From CALLVY01 sp937899855 (GTDB lineage Bacteria; Bacteroidota; Bacteroidia; Chitinophagales; Saprospiraceae): DNA of 38,892 nucleotides. The number at the start of each line of letters is the position of its first letter. Position 1 is the stretch's first letter. The notes beneath the pieces are model-generated. The model worked only from the letters and a program-made list of their open reading frames with translations, was not told the origin of the DNA and did no database searches. Shown piece after piece: positions 26,601-34,800 of the stretch. Location: positions 1 to 38,892 of the forward strand of contig JBCBQC010000059.1 in assembly GCA_039820405.1 (NCBI GenBank), in the 5' to 3' direction. The position numbers and the translations under genes were made by a program.

Positions 26601-27807
26601 TGTAGAATTTTAGAGGCGAGCGCACCGCCAAATTGGTAGCGCTCATGGTGGCGGGCAAGACCGGTGTGGGCATCAGCGCCACGGCCGACCGTCCCTCGTA
26701 ATCCATCAGATTTTCCTGAACGATGGCCAGATCGTTTTCGTTATCTCGCGTTACCGTTTGGCGGGCATTGCCAATCCCATCAAAAAAGGCTACCGTCTCG
26801 ACGTGTTTGCCCAATTCGCCGTGCGTCGTCTGGTGGGTCCAGTTGTGGTCCATTTCGTAGGCGACGATGTCCGTGGAATTGTTTTGTACCGGCTCCAGCA
26901 CTACGGCGCCCTCAGTAGACCAGCGGCCCGGATGGACCGCCAAGAAGTCGGTACCCTGTCGCCCCCGGGGGCGGACGCGGTAAAAAATCGTACCGCGCTC
27001 GTAAACGGGGATCAGGCTAAAAAAGGGGTCGGGGGTGACGATTCGGGTAGCGTTGTCAAAATCGAGCAAGTCTTGTACTTGCAAGCTTCCGGTCAATTGG
27101 TCCGAAACGTGGACGTACTGGAGTTCGTATTCTTCCGCCCCGGGCGAGTATTCCCAGTTGAATTCGACAGCGGTGTTTTCGCCCGAGCCCCCGGTTTGGT
27201 GTCGGATTTGGTGACCACACTGGAGGGCCCGTTGGTCGTCGAGGATAAAGTAGCGTTCGACCTCGATGCTGCCTTCCAGGAGAAAGTCCTCGGCGAGATT
27301 GGGATTGCCATCGGGTTGGCCACAGAGGTGGGTGATTTCGATGTCGAGCCGGTGGGCATCGGGATATTCCAGTACCGCCACGTCGACCTGGGAGCTCTGG
27401 TAAGCCGGATCAAAGGTAATCGTCAGGGATTCGTCCCGTTCGAGCAGTACATTCCCCGCGGCACCGTAGGCTTTGACGTGGTAGGAGACGATCAATTCCC
27501 AGGGATTGGTGTGGAGCAGGTTTTCGCTGCCGTCGTAGCGGAGGCTCACCCGGCCGGTGGCGCTGCGGTTGGCGAAAAACTTGGTGTAATCGACGGGGCC
27601 GCCCGCGTAATTGTACCAATCGCTATTGAGCTGCATGTAACCGTACCAGGAATCCCGGGCGTCAATCTTATTGCCCATAGCCAGCTCGGCTCCGCGCAGC
27701 GTCGTTTTGTACCAATCGTTTCCCGCTTGAGCAGAAAAACACAGCACCATAATGAGCAGTAAGACCAAAGCAAAAGAACGGAAATAAAAGTTGCGAAAAA
27801 TAGTCAT
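19753..27807 (-). CDS. Giant RHS-repeat protein with hydrophobic/LysM tip (copy R)
   Basis: A 2,684-residue homologue of RHS-L with the same order: signal peptide (about 1-28), conserved THLCGQPDG, FN3-like stretch, RHS entry block (AFFDGIGNARQTVTRD), DMSPGGQYF near 772, a Cys-rich patch (CSCASN...CLCEDYYAA), RHS repeats from about 1560, and the RHS core (YRYGFNGKEND...DIDGLE) at about 2313-2385. The tip then differs completely: a long Gly/Ala-rich hydrophobic segment at about 2425-2470 and a LysM domain at 2628-2672 (HRVVSGETLTSIARLYGT), followed by an Asn/Gln-rich end. LysM binds N-acetylglucosamine polymers such as peptidoglycan, so the released or displayed tip may engage a cell wall. It starts 9 nt after the LolA-like gene. 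Unlike RHS-L it is followed by no visible small gene. Confidence 0.93.
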   Translation of the reverse strand: MTIFRNFYFRSFALVLLLIMVLCFSAQAGNDWYKTTLRGAELAMGNKIDARDSWYGYMQLNSDWYNYAGGPVDYTKFFANRSATGRVSLRYDGSENLLHTNPWELIVSYHVKAYGAAGNVLLERDESLTITFDPAYQSSQVDVAVLEYPDAHRLDIEITHLCGQPDGNPNLAEDFLLEGSIEVERYFILDDQRALQCGHQIRHQTGGSGENTAVEFNWEYSPGAEEYELQYVHVSDQLTGSLQVQDLLDFDNATRIVTPDPFFSLIPVYERGTIFYRVRPRGRQGTDFLAVHPGRWSTEGAVVLEPVQNNSTDIVAYEMDHNWTHQTTHGELGKHVETVAFFDGIGNARQTVTRDNENDLAIVQENLMDYEGRSAVALMPTPVLPATMSATNLAVRSPLKFYNNFSLTHSDNIQFNKQHFDLDSNRDNPTGLAATGPERAGSYYSAANPLSDYGFYRYLPSAVGDNGAYTYSRTLYDDQGRIKVQSGVGPEYRIGGEHTTEYYYGTPSQEKLNRLFGTEIGYAEHYRKNLTKDANGQLAVRYETLAGRVVATALVGEVPTTNGLPIASPVDQSDGIVGIITEDLSNHNAYNEADQEWEIAFTKLVTTVPSGYLFQYELDLTNELYSINCGGTPYNYGCEYYLDLQLTDPEGDPIAFTGWSSVGVLTVDGLIKSNLVAADFPVLVHYGQNYQIDLDAYLTEVGNYTLTKSLRLKGEEAVMEAYESFVRDPANGCAALLPVEYTCAGPDYEKEETINLGSGEHCDLLLDILQTDMSPGGQYFDNLENGVGDPATINHWLEGTNYGGPNVLGPGGAPVQLGDFRALENILAAGGIELNINSIAEGWNAFREYWWMEEVRAHLLGTGSGDWRLHQLHPEYPHYEWCQDTDGQASNNENFNRSIQDFSTVQSAWISQLQGLANSNCPTTTLLLLQADPYWNSSMGDREVSDQLSGRELLQELICSYPEDIDLPNPREFSMWEVAEYEASQNPDLNGTSPTTAQIWEVFVGHYLSTKQKIINLQKENPCDNAYHSPFLYDRNTVEQPLDFVADDNRQHAIYRWGNAAYELGSKPPGHDNFPLLYQDWYQGCTRITQDNALVERLIQEWNGNSPQSDYNEHLELMDDRALNFMIRVPDLQRSFQDLVEGDGPAQNDIYGANDEWNEWAELAGELDPCDYAAAAMIPFPDVVFPPEGATVGDLRSVFVVPYSFENPAGDCVPMYGNNPVGCINLIVDRNYFSFADFYHANQSFFDCVVATINDHTSVPYDFEAIHTPTHIIIQSPDHHESFPTDFKVFTEPNCSCASNFRSRVETRPETSFNRSGGASAPPVQRRRAIFAQLEECYPFTSPCEEGPIHCLCEDYYAAQREAVGTGVENLYAGEYGATASEWVDYLSELALRCDNFIYNPAATEQDIEDAIMVIEDLADGTRDLATLSPDKPAPIPLTCFELAPDPCDEGRAIALYEVAQIYQESIEGLIQNFRERYRGDCIDPERAPDQLRMTYLDKEYHYTLYYYTPDGNLYATVPPEGVRPLSENDPGLALVNDKRDLGWGTSEVPLHRRNPERHDQLMTLYKYDSYDNVVRSQTPDHESGSINPTDGYQAYGESLTLYDDLGRPRFTQDPRLLAEGAVTYNRYDDQGRVIESGRLEWASNFVNLSPYLNDQAFPQANSYVLSERLRQTYDAVTGFSPGAQENLRQRLVKSEYYETENALSHATHYSYDVQGNVKTLWQEDRHVRDLGGFIKRMDYDFGVVDGLVYRFDYQPGEGDAYSHRYCYDANNRIQEVWTSDGGGIWDRDQSSFYRYEGAQARMEVGEYRVQGMDYVYTLQGWIKGINASSNLASRDLGNDGATSSGDPYNRLHRWSGRDAYAYTLYYNPIDYASIHNFSPGDRFYADLPSNGGVFTEFSVPIMGMYNGNIAAMHTALVGPNGSPQEHLLKGYGYDQLMRLKEARTKLAAATPGSVLSTSNSWAGTGSESSDYYVGLDFDKNGNIERLTRNGYAAGGLAMDNLTYEYQNENSYGAVFNKLNHVKDLVPGRPYGNDFGDQSADNYTYDAIGNLIGDRSEEIDRVIWNIQGKVKYLQRTAGSTRPDLEYRYDSQGNRIEKIVKTKTPAGALQSEIYWTSTHYVRDASGNVIATYDKDYARPQVDGNSNLPDLLRYANEVYLRRVGSGLSLPSDPSTLPELQLNGENLPIEINGYDYVEVMRWREAHLYGSNRLGLEQKDDLVALTHFAAFPNLSTGELEAENTFESYEAIPIDRTIVRRLGGKRYEMANHLGNVLVVVTDRRMAVSLDGQTVDHYAADVVKATDYYPYGMEMVGRSVASDGYRYGFNGKENDREWGDQLIQDYGFRLYNLGLGKFLSVDPLAPEYPWYTPYQFAGNMPIWAVDIDGLEPGFSSPPIGGAANPANPKFARPPSGGSARADSFIEGFQNTVFGVVGAVASGAYIIGSTGIGMAAGGGLALTLSIGEIGIGVAQMIDALKNDAPANVSEAIKSTSTLPGMAVYPFDKEAASIVDAGSQFVVGTLTGGNFKTLMENPAKIRGAFTEEGFALLSADSKEVAKLAYDVLSFTDAAMDTRGLGQAQAQMVDGIIHSTINGLSEFATPVTPEENILSHDYFYSKFISDRSNSPYPTSAIHRVVSGETLTSIARLYGTTVENIAVQNNIKNRNVIHVGQRLNFQLTTPSVNQNNNQ
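20693..20752 (-). repeat. Near-identical 60-bp patch at the tip junction, copy R
   Basis: Partner of 1081-1140 with 58 of 60 identical positions. It lies about 40 bases from where the two RHS genes stop being homologous. The neighbouring 60 bases on the gene-body side (20753-20812) match at about 48 of 60. Confidence 0.85.
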
Positions 27808-27816
27808 GATGGAGAG

Positions 27817-28545
27817 TTAGAATTCAATAAAGGGAAGGGATTGGTAAGCGACGGTCTCGACGCTGTAGTGCGCGTTGGGGCCAAGCGCTCGGTAGCTGCC
27901 ATCGGCCTGAGCCTCCAGGTAGTGGTCCAGATCGAAGTAACGTTCTGGTGGAGGGGCAAAACTGATTTGGCGGTAGTGAATATCCAGGTGGTCCTTGACG
28001 GGTTTCACTCCCTCCCATTCCCGGTAGTGGTAGGTCATCCGAACGATGAAGTCCCGCTGATCGAGGTACAGGTCAATGCTGGCCACCGTCGACTCCGGCA
28101 TTTGAACCCGGTAATGTCGCAGACCATTTTGCTGGCCTTGCAGCTTGACCGCTCCCCCCGCCACCATAAAGGAATCCAGCGAGGCGGTCATGGGGTTGGG
28201 CTTCGGCAGGGCCCGTGGCTGCGCCCGACCCAGGGTCATTTGCTGGGCCTCGTGATCGATCAACAACATCCGCTCACCCCGGACGATCATTTCGCGCCCC
28301 CATACTTTGGAATAGAAATCGGAACCCGATTTTTTGAGTACCCCACTAAAGTCCGCTTCGGACTGGCGGCCCTCCTCCTCCGAGTAGGCGTATACCTCCA
28401 TCATTAGCGAGAAGTGGTGCGTGTTTTGGTAACGGTCGAACACTTTTTGAAAGTCGGCCTGCGGGCTTTGGGCCCTCGTTCCGGCGCTACCCAGCAAGAG
28501 GAAGAACAGCAGCCAAGCAGGTAATAAAAATGCCTTGATTTTCAT
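27817..28545 (-). CDS. Exported helper protein, possibly LolA-like (copy R)
   Basis: A 242-residue homologue of the 243-aa protein of copy L, with signal peptide MKIKAFLLPAWLLFFLLLGS ending near GTRA. It has no lipobox Cys, so it should be soluble in the periplasm, unlike the copy L protein. Shared blocks are DFSGVLKKSGSDFYSKVWGRE, LLIDHEAQQMTLGRA, SIDLYLDQRDFIVRMTYHYRE and a C-terminal ALGPNAHYSVETV (each given as a separate piece; the first is one strand pair). The pattern is compatible with a LolA-like fold, without proof. A 255-bp gap separates it from the giant gene before it, whereas in copy L the two genes nearly touch; it is 9 nt from the RHS gene, so these two could form their own transcript here. 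Confidence 0.85.
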   Translation of the reverse strand: MKIKAFLLPAWLLFFLLLGSAGTRAQSPQADFQKVFDRYQNTHHFSLMMEVYAYSEEEGRQSEADFSGVLKKSGSDFYSKVWGREMIVRGERMLLIDHEAQQMTLGRAQPRALPKPNPMTASLDSFMVAGGAVKLQGQQNGLRHYRVQMPESTVASIDLYLDQRDFIVRMTYHYREWEGVKPVKDHLDIHYRQISFAPPPERYFDLDHYLEAQADGSYRALGPNAHYSVETVAYQSLPFIEF

Positions 28546-28636
28546 CGCGAATACATTTTAAATGAGCAAAAGGGTTTAGTTGGTTTCTTATAAATGCTTT
28601 TGGATGAAGGTGATTCGGATTTTGGTTCTCACCGAG

Positions 28637-28687
28637 CCTCATTCCGAGCCGAATAGCCATAGCTATTTGGCGAGGAATAGGTATGAG
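28637..28687 (-). promoter_or_regulatory. Imperfect long hairpin in the copy R spacer
   Basis: A 17-nt arm (28641-28657) and its partner (28662-28678) pair at 14 of 17 positions around a CATA loop. CTCAT (28638-28642) and ATGAG (28683-28687) could extend the stem with a bulge. It may be an RNA stability or processing element dividing the operon; no T-tract makes it a clear terminator. Confidence 0.45.
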
Positions 28688-28711
28688 TGAGCGATCCCTT
28701 TGGGGCGGACA

Positions 28712-28740
28712 CCGGCCGAAGCGAGGGAACCGCTTGGCGG
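28712..28740 (-). promoter_or_regulatory. Second bulged hairpin in the copy R spacer
   Basis: AAGCG (28719-28723) pairs with CGCTT (28731-28735) around a 7-nt loop. The stem continues through two single-base bulges with CC/GG and CCG/CGG. It lies 60 nt after the stop of the giant gene on the transcribed strand. Confidence 0.35.
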
Positions 28741-28800
28741 ATGGGAGGCCAGGTTCTAAAGACGAGTCAGATTCACCGATGGGTATTTGTAAGACACCAA

Positions 28801-31800
28801 CTAGTTAGGTTTGAGGTAACGCGTTCCTTCGGTCAGGGTGACGATGCCTTTTTCGGTCTCCACATTGTACTTCACCGGCAGGCCCTCCTGATCGCGGATG
28901 GTAAAGGTGGCGTAGTTGTTTTTATCCAGGGTGGCCATGAGGCGTAGGGTCTGGGCGTCGTAGACGAAGGTGCTCATGTTTCCATCCTCGGGATGGATAC
29001 GGAGATCGTCAAAGTAGACTTCGCGCGTGTTTTGCCCCGCGTCGTTGAACAGTCGCAGCTCCAGGTATTCGGCGGTGGGCGGTACGGTAAAGCTGGCGAA
29101 AATGCGTTGCCAACCGTCGATGATGACCCCGCTGCCCCGGGCATCGATACCCGGAAGTAGGGTCTGCCCATCACAGAAGTTGACGCTGATCCGCGCTTGG
29201 TCGTAGGTGGTGGCCCGTGGAAGTAGCGCCCCGTTTTCCGTCTCCTTCACCCAGGCGCTCAGCACGTAAGTCTCACCGGGGATGGGGCGGAAGGTGGCCT
29301 GGCAACCGCTCTCCGTAGGCGCTTGCAACTCCTTCACCAGGTAGGGGCCCACTTCCTCATCCGCCCGTACCCGCAGGCTGTAATGTCCCGTATGCGCTTC
29401 GTCGTCGACCACGTTGTGGCCCTTCACCGCCCCAAACAGGCGGAAGTGGTCGGTGCAGTCCTTATTGTAATCCTCAAAGTTGTCGACGGCAATTTCCCGG
29501 AGGTACATGTTTTGTCCCAAGCCCACCGCGATCTGCTGACCGTAGCCGTACTGAGCCGCCGTGGCATTGCCCAAGGCGTCCCGTTCCTCCGCCACCTCGC
29601 CGTGGCGCGTATAGCGGGCACCTGTCGAGGATCGCACCCAGCCATTGGCCGTATTGTCCGCCCCACCACTCCAATCAAAAGGCGTAAAGGTTTCGTAAGC
29701 GCCATACTCCCGCAAACGCGCTCCCTCGTTAAAGTTTTCCTCGTACTTCCGATTGGTTTGGTACACGTAGGACTCGTGCGGCCGCCAAGCCCCACTGTTG
29801 CCCTGGGTGAAGGGATTGTAGCTGACCGTTGGATCGGAGGCCTGGCAATCTTCGGGCAGGTAAAAGCAATCGCTCGTCGTAGACCGTGCCCGTACGCGCT
29901 GACGCGTTGCCGGATTTCCACCGCCCCCTCCATCGACCAGGGAGGCATCTCGGTAACAAATCTCGTAACAGGAATTGATGACGCTGTTGGCCAGGTACAC
30001 ATTGCCCTGAGCGTCGACCATGTTGACCGAAAACTGTTTGGGATCGTTGGGATCGGTCCCCCATAAGTCCGTGATGCCGACGATGGTGGACCAGTCAAAA
30101 CCCGGCGGCTGGTTTTGTACCTGGAGGCGAATGTCGCAGCCCGGGTTGTTGCGTCCATCAGAAGCCGTTTTAAAGATCATGTGTTGTTCGTTGACGCCCA
30201 GCGGGGGATAGAAGTCAGGATCAATGTACAGACTGCGAATAAACTGAGGGGAATAGGCCGCTTGAAAAGGATAATCAAGATTGAAAAAGATATTGGGGGT
30301 CATTAGACCAGGATAACGATTGTACAGCCCATCCTGATTTATAGTGATTCCCGCATTCCCCCGATTTGGATCGGCAATGGCATCCAGCAAAGCCCGCAAT
30401 TCATTGCCCACCTGACAGGCCCGAATGAAGTAGTCGTTACAGGGCAGGACTTCCCATTCGGGACGGAAAGTATTGGCGGAGGTCGACAAGATTTGATTGT
30501 TCTTACTCAGCAAGTTAGACTGGTCATTCGAACCCAGTGAAGAAGCCCCCCGGAAGGTCGTATTGGCCACCAGGCTGGTCAGTTGGTTGCGATGGCCCGA
30601 GCGGATGACGGTGGCGTCAAATACCCGCGGATCGTTGATTAGTTGGCCGTCCGCGTCGATTAAAGTGATGGAAAGGGCCGATACCGAAAGGACGTAGGCC
30701 TTAACCCCTTCCCCGGAGCCAAACTGCAACCACAGCTCGTCGCCCTTGACGAAGGTTTGGTCCGCCCCGGTGATGGCCACAAAACCATTCGTGGCCGTCA
30801 GTCCCGGCCATTCGAGCTCCAAGTTTTGGTAGGCGCCAGCCATGCTGCCCGCCGCCGCATCTTGATACTGGTAGTGGGCGGGCTCCGCCAACTGGTACAG
30901 GTAATCCTTAAACTCGTTCGTCGTCCGGGTCAGTACGGGTTGGGCCGTGACCGGATCGTAGGCGACGTTGGCCGTGGTGATGGTCGCCTGGCCATCGGTG
31001 ACCACCACTTCCTTGAGCAAGCCAGTATGGTAAATCACCTTGTGGGTAACGGCGGTCCGTAGGGAAGTTTCGTTCAAATTGATCTTGGGAAAAAACGAAA
31101 AGGCCAGGAGCGGAAAGGGACCGAATTGCCAGTAGTCGAGGTTCATGTCTAGCCCAAACTGGTTGGACTTATTGGCGTTTTCGTGGAAATCGTGAAAAAT
31201 ATCGTGGGTTTGACCGATGATACCGGGTACCATGCTCCCATCGGATTGCATCAGCTGCACCTTATTGGACAATCGGTTGGCGGCCGTACTGGTGTAGGGG
31301 GCGTCGGTGTGGTAACGGTACTGGGTCCGGTTGATGATTTCGCCCTCCGGCACTGCGGCGGTTGGGAAGGTGCGTTGGGTCACGGCCTTGGGCTTGCCCG
31401 CCATATCGTTGAGTTCGATGGTGTAGCCCTGGGAGCGGGCCGTGTGTTTTTTCAACTTGCTGCCAAAGAGCGGGAAGATGGCCCAGTCGTGGATGGGTTG
31501 GGCACTCGATAGATCGGTTTCGCGTTCGAAGACGGGAAAGTCCTTGTGGGTATAAAATTCGTGTTCCGTAATCGGGGCCAGGGCGCGTTGGGCGGTGTTG
31601 CCCGTCTGCTCCTGCGCCAGGGATTGTACGGTCACCTTGCGGTAACCCACGCTGGCACCGGGATAGTAGCCCTTCATGATGGGCTTTTCGACAAAGAGGT
31701 TGTGCGGAGACAAGAGGGGCGTCGACAATTCGTAATTTACCGGTTCGCGCAGGGCGCTTTCGTCCCCACCGATGCCCTGGGGCGTGATGGCTACCCCACT

Positions 31801-34800
31801 GCTGATGGTTCGCCCCGCTTCCTCGATGGTGTACTGGTAACGTTGGCCGTATTCATCGCTCCCCGCCCCATAAGTCCATCCGTTGGACATCCGCACCGTC
31901 TTGACCCGACTGCCGCCACCGTACTGGGCGCCTGGGCCGTTTTTCAAACGCACCATCGTCCGTCCCTCCGCGTAGATGTTTTGCGTCCATTCCTTGACGT
32001 CGATGGCGAAACGGTTAAAGCCAATCGCCATTCGGGCCACTTCGCGGTAGTACTGGAGGATTCCGCCCAGTACGTTTCCAAGTTGGTGCAGGATATTGCC
32101 CGGATCCATCTTGGCCGGGTCGTAGCCATTGACCATCTCGGAGCGGTTGGTCCGCAGGTGGGTCAGGGCCGCGCGGCGGATGGGGTGAATTTTTCGATCG
32201 AAGGAAGGTTCCTGAATGGGGACGGCCTGTAGGGTGATGTAAGCTAAAGTAGGGTCGCCACTGACCACCCCGTACTGGCCAGGCCCCGTGAGCATTTGCG
32301 CGTAGCCCGAGACGTAATCGCTGCTCCGGATGTTGGACGAGGTGAGGTTGGCCAGCGTCTTGTAAAAGACCTGGTCAATGCCCTCCAGGTAATCGCGCTT
32401 AAATACTTCGGATGTAGTCAAGCTGGGCTCCGCCACCACCGGACTGGTCAGTCGGAGGTACAGGCGGTAATTGCCATTCCCATCGGTAGTGGACAGGCTC
32501 ATCTTGGTTCCCTCCTGAACAAACTCAGTATCGGGATTGGGATCGGGGTTGGGATCCACCAAGCGGGTCCTTTTGATTGCGTCGCTGGGTAGCCCGTTGG
32601 GGTCCGTACTCACCACGTCAAACATTTGCGTCGCCGGTCGGTCCATCTCATAAGCGTAATCATCCGGCTCGTATTCCACCCGAATGTTGCCCCCCGTGGG
32701 CAATACGATTTCCTTCAACTGCCAGGCATCCACATTGGGCGCCGCGTACTGGCTGGTGTAGGGAAAATCCAGGGCGGGAAAATATTCGTTAAAGGCGGCG
32801 GCGCTTTGGTACTTGCCCCAGCGATCGTTGGCCCGACTGTCGTAGGCTGGATTTTGGCGGGCTTGATCCGTTGCGTCGTAATTGTAGTAAAAACGGTAGG
32901 GACTGAGTTCGCCCTTGGCGGAAAAATCCGAAGTCAAGTAAACCGACTTGAGGGTCAGCTTGCCCCGTCCTTGGGCAGCCGAAGGAATACCCGGGCAAAG
33001 TTCCACCTGCCGGGGATCGCTCTCCCCGGGACCAACGTATTCAAAAACTGCCGTCCGCTGGGGCGCCGTTGTGTTAAAATCGGGCAGGGAACCATCGGTG
33101 TTTTTGACGAACAGGCGGATGCGGTCTAGCTTGTACATCGCATTATAGTCGTGGGCTCCGTCGCGTCCACCGCTTTCGTAATTGTTCACTCCCCGCGCAT
33201 CCTGCCGTGTCGATACGTCGAAGAGCGCGACGTGGGTGGCGGTCTCGACCTTCTTAAGGTAGTACAATTCCTTTTTACCGTAAATCAAGGAGGCCATGTC
33301 GTCCTTGGGATTAAACTTTTGCCCCTCGGCAAAGCTCGCCCCCTCGTAAGGTTCCCGCCACTGGTAGTGCTCGCTGGGCTGATCGCCCGTCGTCCGCGTG
33401 TACTCAAACTTCATCCAAGTACCGGGATCGTCATTCGTCAGGCCGTCTCCGGTACGGTCCTGATAATCAGGGGATACCACGTGGGTCAATAACCAGTTGT
33501 GGGCGTACGCTGGCAATGTTTTTTTGGATTCAAATTGGTTGGACGCCCGGTTGGTCGTGTGGCGGTACTGATCGATAAAATTGGGGGTGACGCCGTTGCC
33601 GTAGGGGTTGTTCTTAAAGCGGTAAGGTGGGTACACGTTAAAGGTAGCGTCAATCTGCTCGCTGTTACAAGCCGGCAGTCCGTAGACGTAGCGGTAGCCA
33701 TCGTCCTTGTGAACGATCAACTCGGAAATTTGACTGGAGCCCGTAGCGGGCGGGCCCGCAAATTTGGGCTGGGGAGTATTGGAGCCCGCGGGATAAAACA
33801 TCAGGTCGCGGCTAAACCCGTAGTCGTAAGCCTGCCGCGCGGTGAGTCGTTGGAGGCTATTGGCTTTGGGGGTCCGGTTGTTGCGCGCCGCCAAGCTAGG
33901 CAGGTTGGTATAGTCGTCCGCGTCCATACTCACCCCGGTCCGACCGTTGACGAACTCCGCGGCGTCGAGGACTTTAAATTTGTTTCCTTCCCGATCGAAG
34001 ACGGCCCGCAGGGGTTCGCTGTTGAGCCAGGAAACCAGTTGGTTTTCTTCACTCTGGGCAAAGCCGCTTTGTTCGCCGTACAGTTGGTAGTAAGCATCCT
34101 GGTAGCCCGGCTCGTTCAGTTGGGGTACTTCGCTGGGGCTGGGCTCCAAAAGGGAACTGGGAATACCACCCCGCCAGGGGCCCGAGTATTCCTCCCCGTT
34201 GGTTTGGGCGTAGCCCAGGCCCGCGTGCAGAGTGGTACCAACGCCCACTTCGAGGTTGATGCGGTGCCCGGTGGTTTTGGAAAGTTGGCGGGGCGTATTG
34301 AGGATTTCGACGCGGGAGCGGTAGGGACGAAATTGTCCCGCCATTCCCAAGCCCGTGGCCACCAGGGGATCGTAGGTATAAGCAGCGGCCGATAGGTTGG
34401 GCACCTTTTTGGAATAAGGCAGACCGGTACGGCTAAAGTCTTTCAGGTCGCTATCCACTGCGTTTTGATTGTGCAAATAGCCAAAAGCCCGTCGGGTATC
34501 CTTCCCTCCATTTACCAACTTGGACCAATTCACAAAACCCGTCCAGTGGCCCCGCCGACCGACGGCAAAGACGGGCCAGAAATAATTCTCCGCAAATTTT
34601 AAATCAAAGTCGATGTGGGTATTTTTGGTGGGTACCCGGACGTCGGGTACACCGCCCTTAAAGTTAAAGCTGAGTACCGAGGGACTACCGCCCTTCACCG
34701 CTAATCGCTTGACCTCCGAACCCACCGCCTCAAAACTTGCGGTTGCCGTGATGCCCTTGAGGCCCTGGCGGGTATTAAAGGAAGTCGATAAGCCCAGACC

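Larger units (their letters stand above)
28546..28800. other. 255-bp spacer unique to copy R, with two hairpins
   Basis: No gene is visible here on either strand. In copy L the same junction is only five nucleotides. The spacer carries two imperfect inverted repeats and an AT-rich end before the next start codon. It is either an insertion in copy R or a regulatory region lost from copy L. Confidence 0.75.

Noticed and set aside
28687..28947. 86-codon plus-strand frame across the copy R spacer
   Set aside because: It runs antisense into the giant gene and has no recognisable features.
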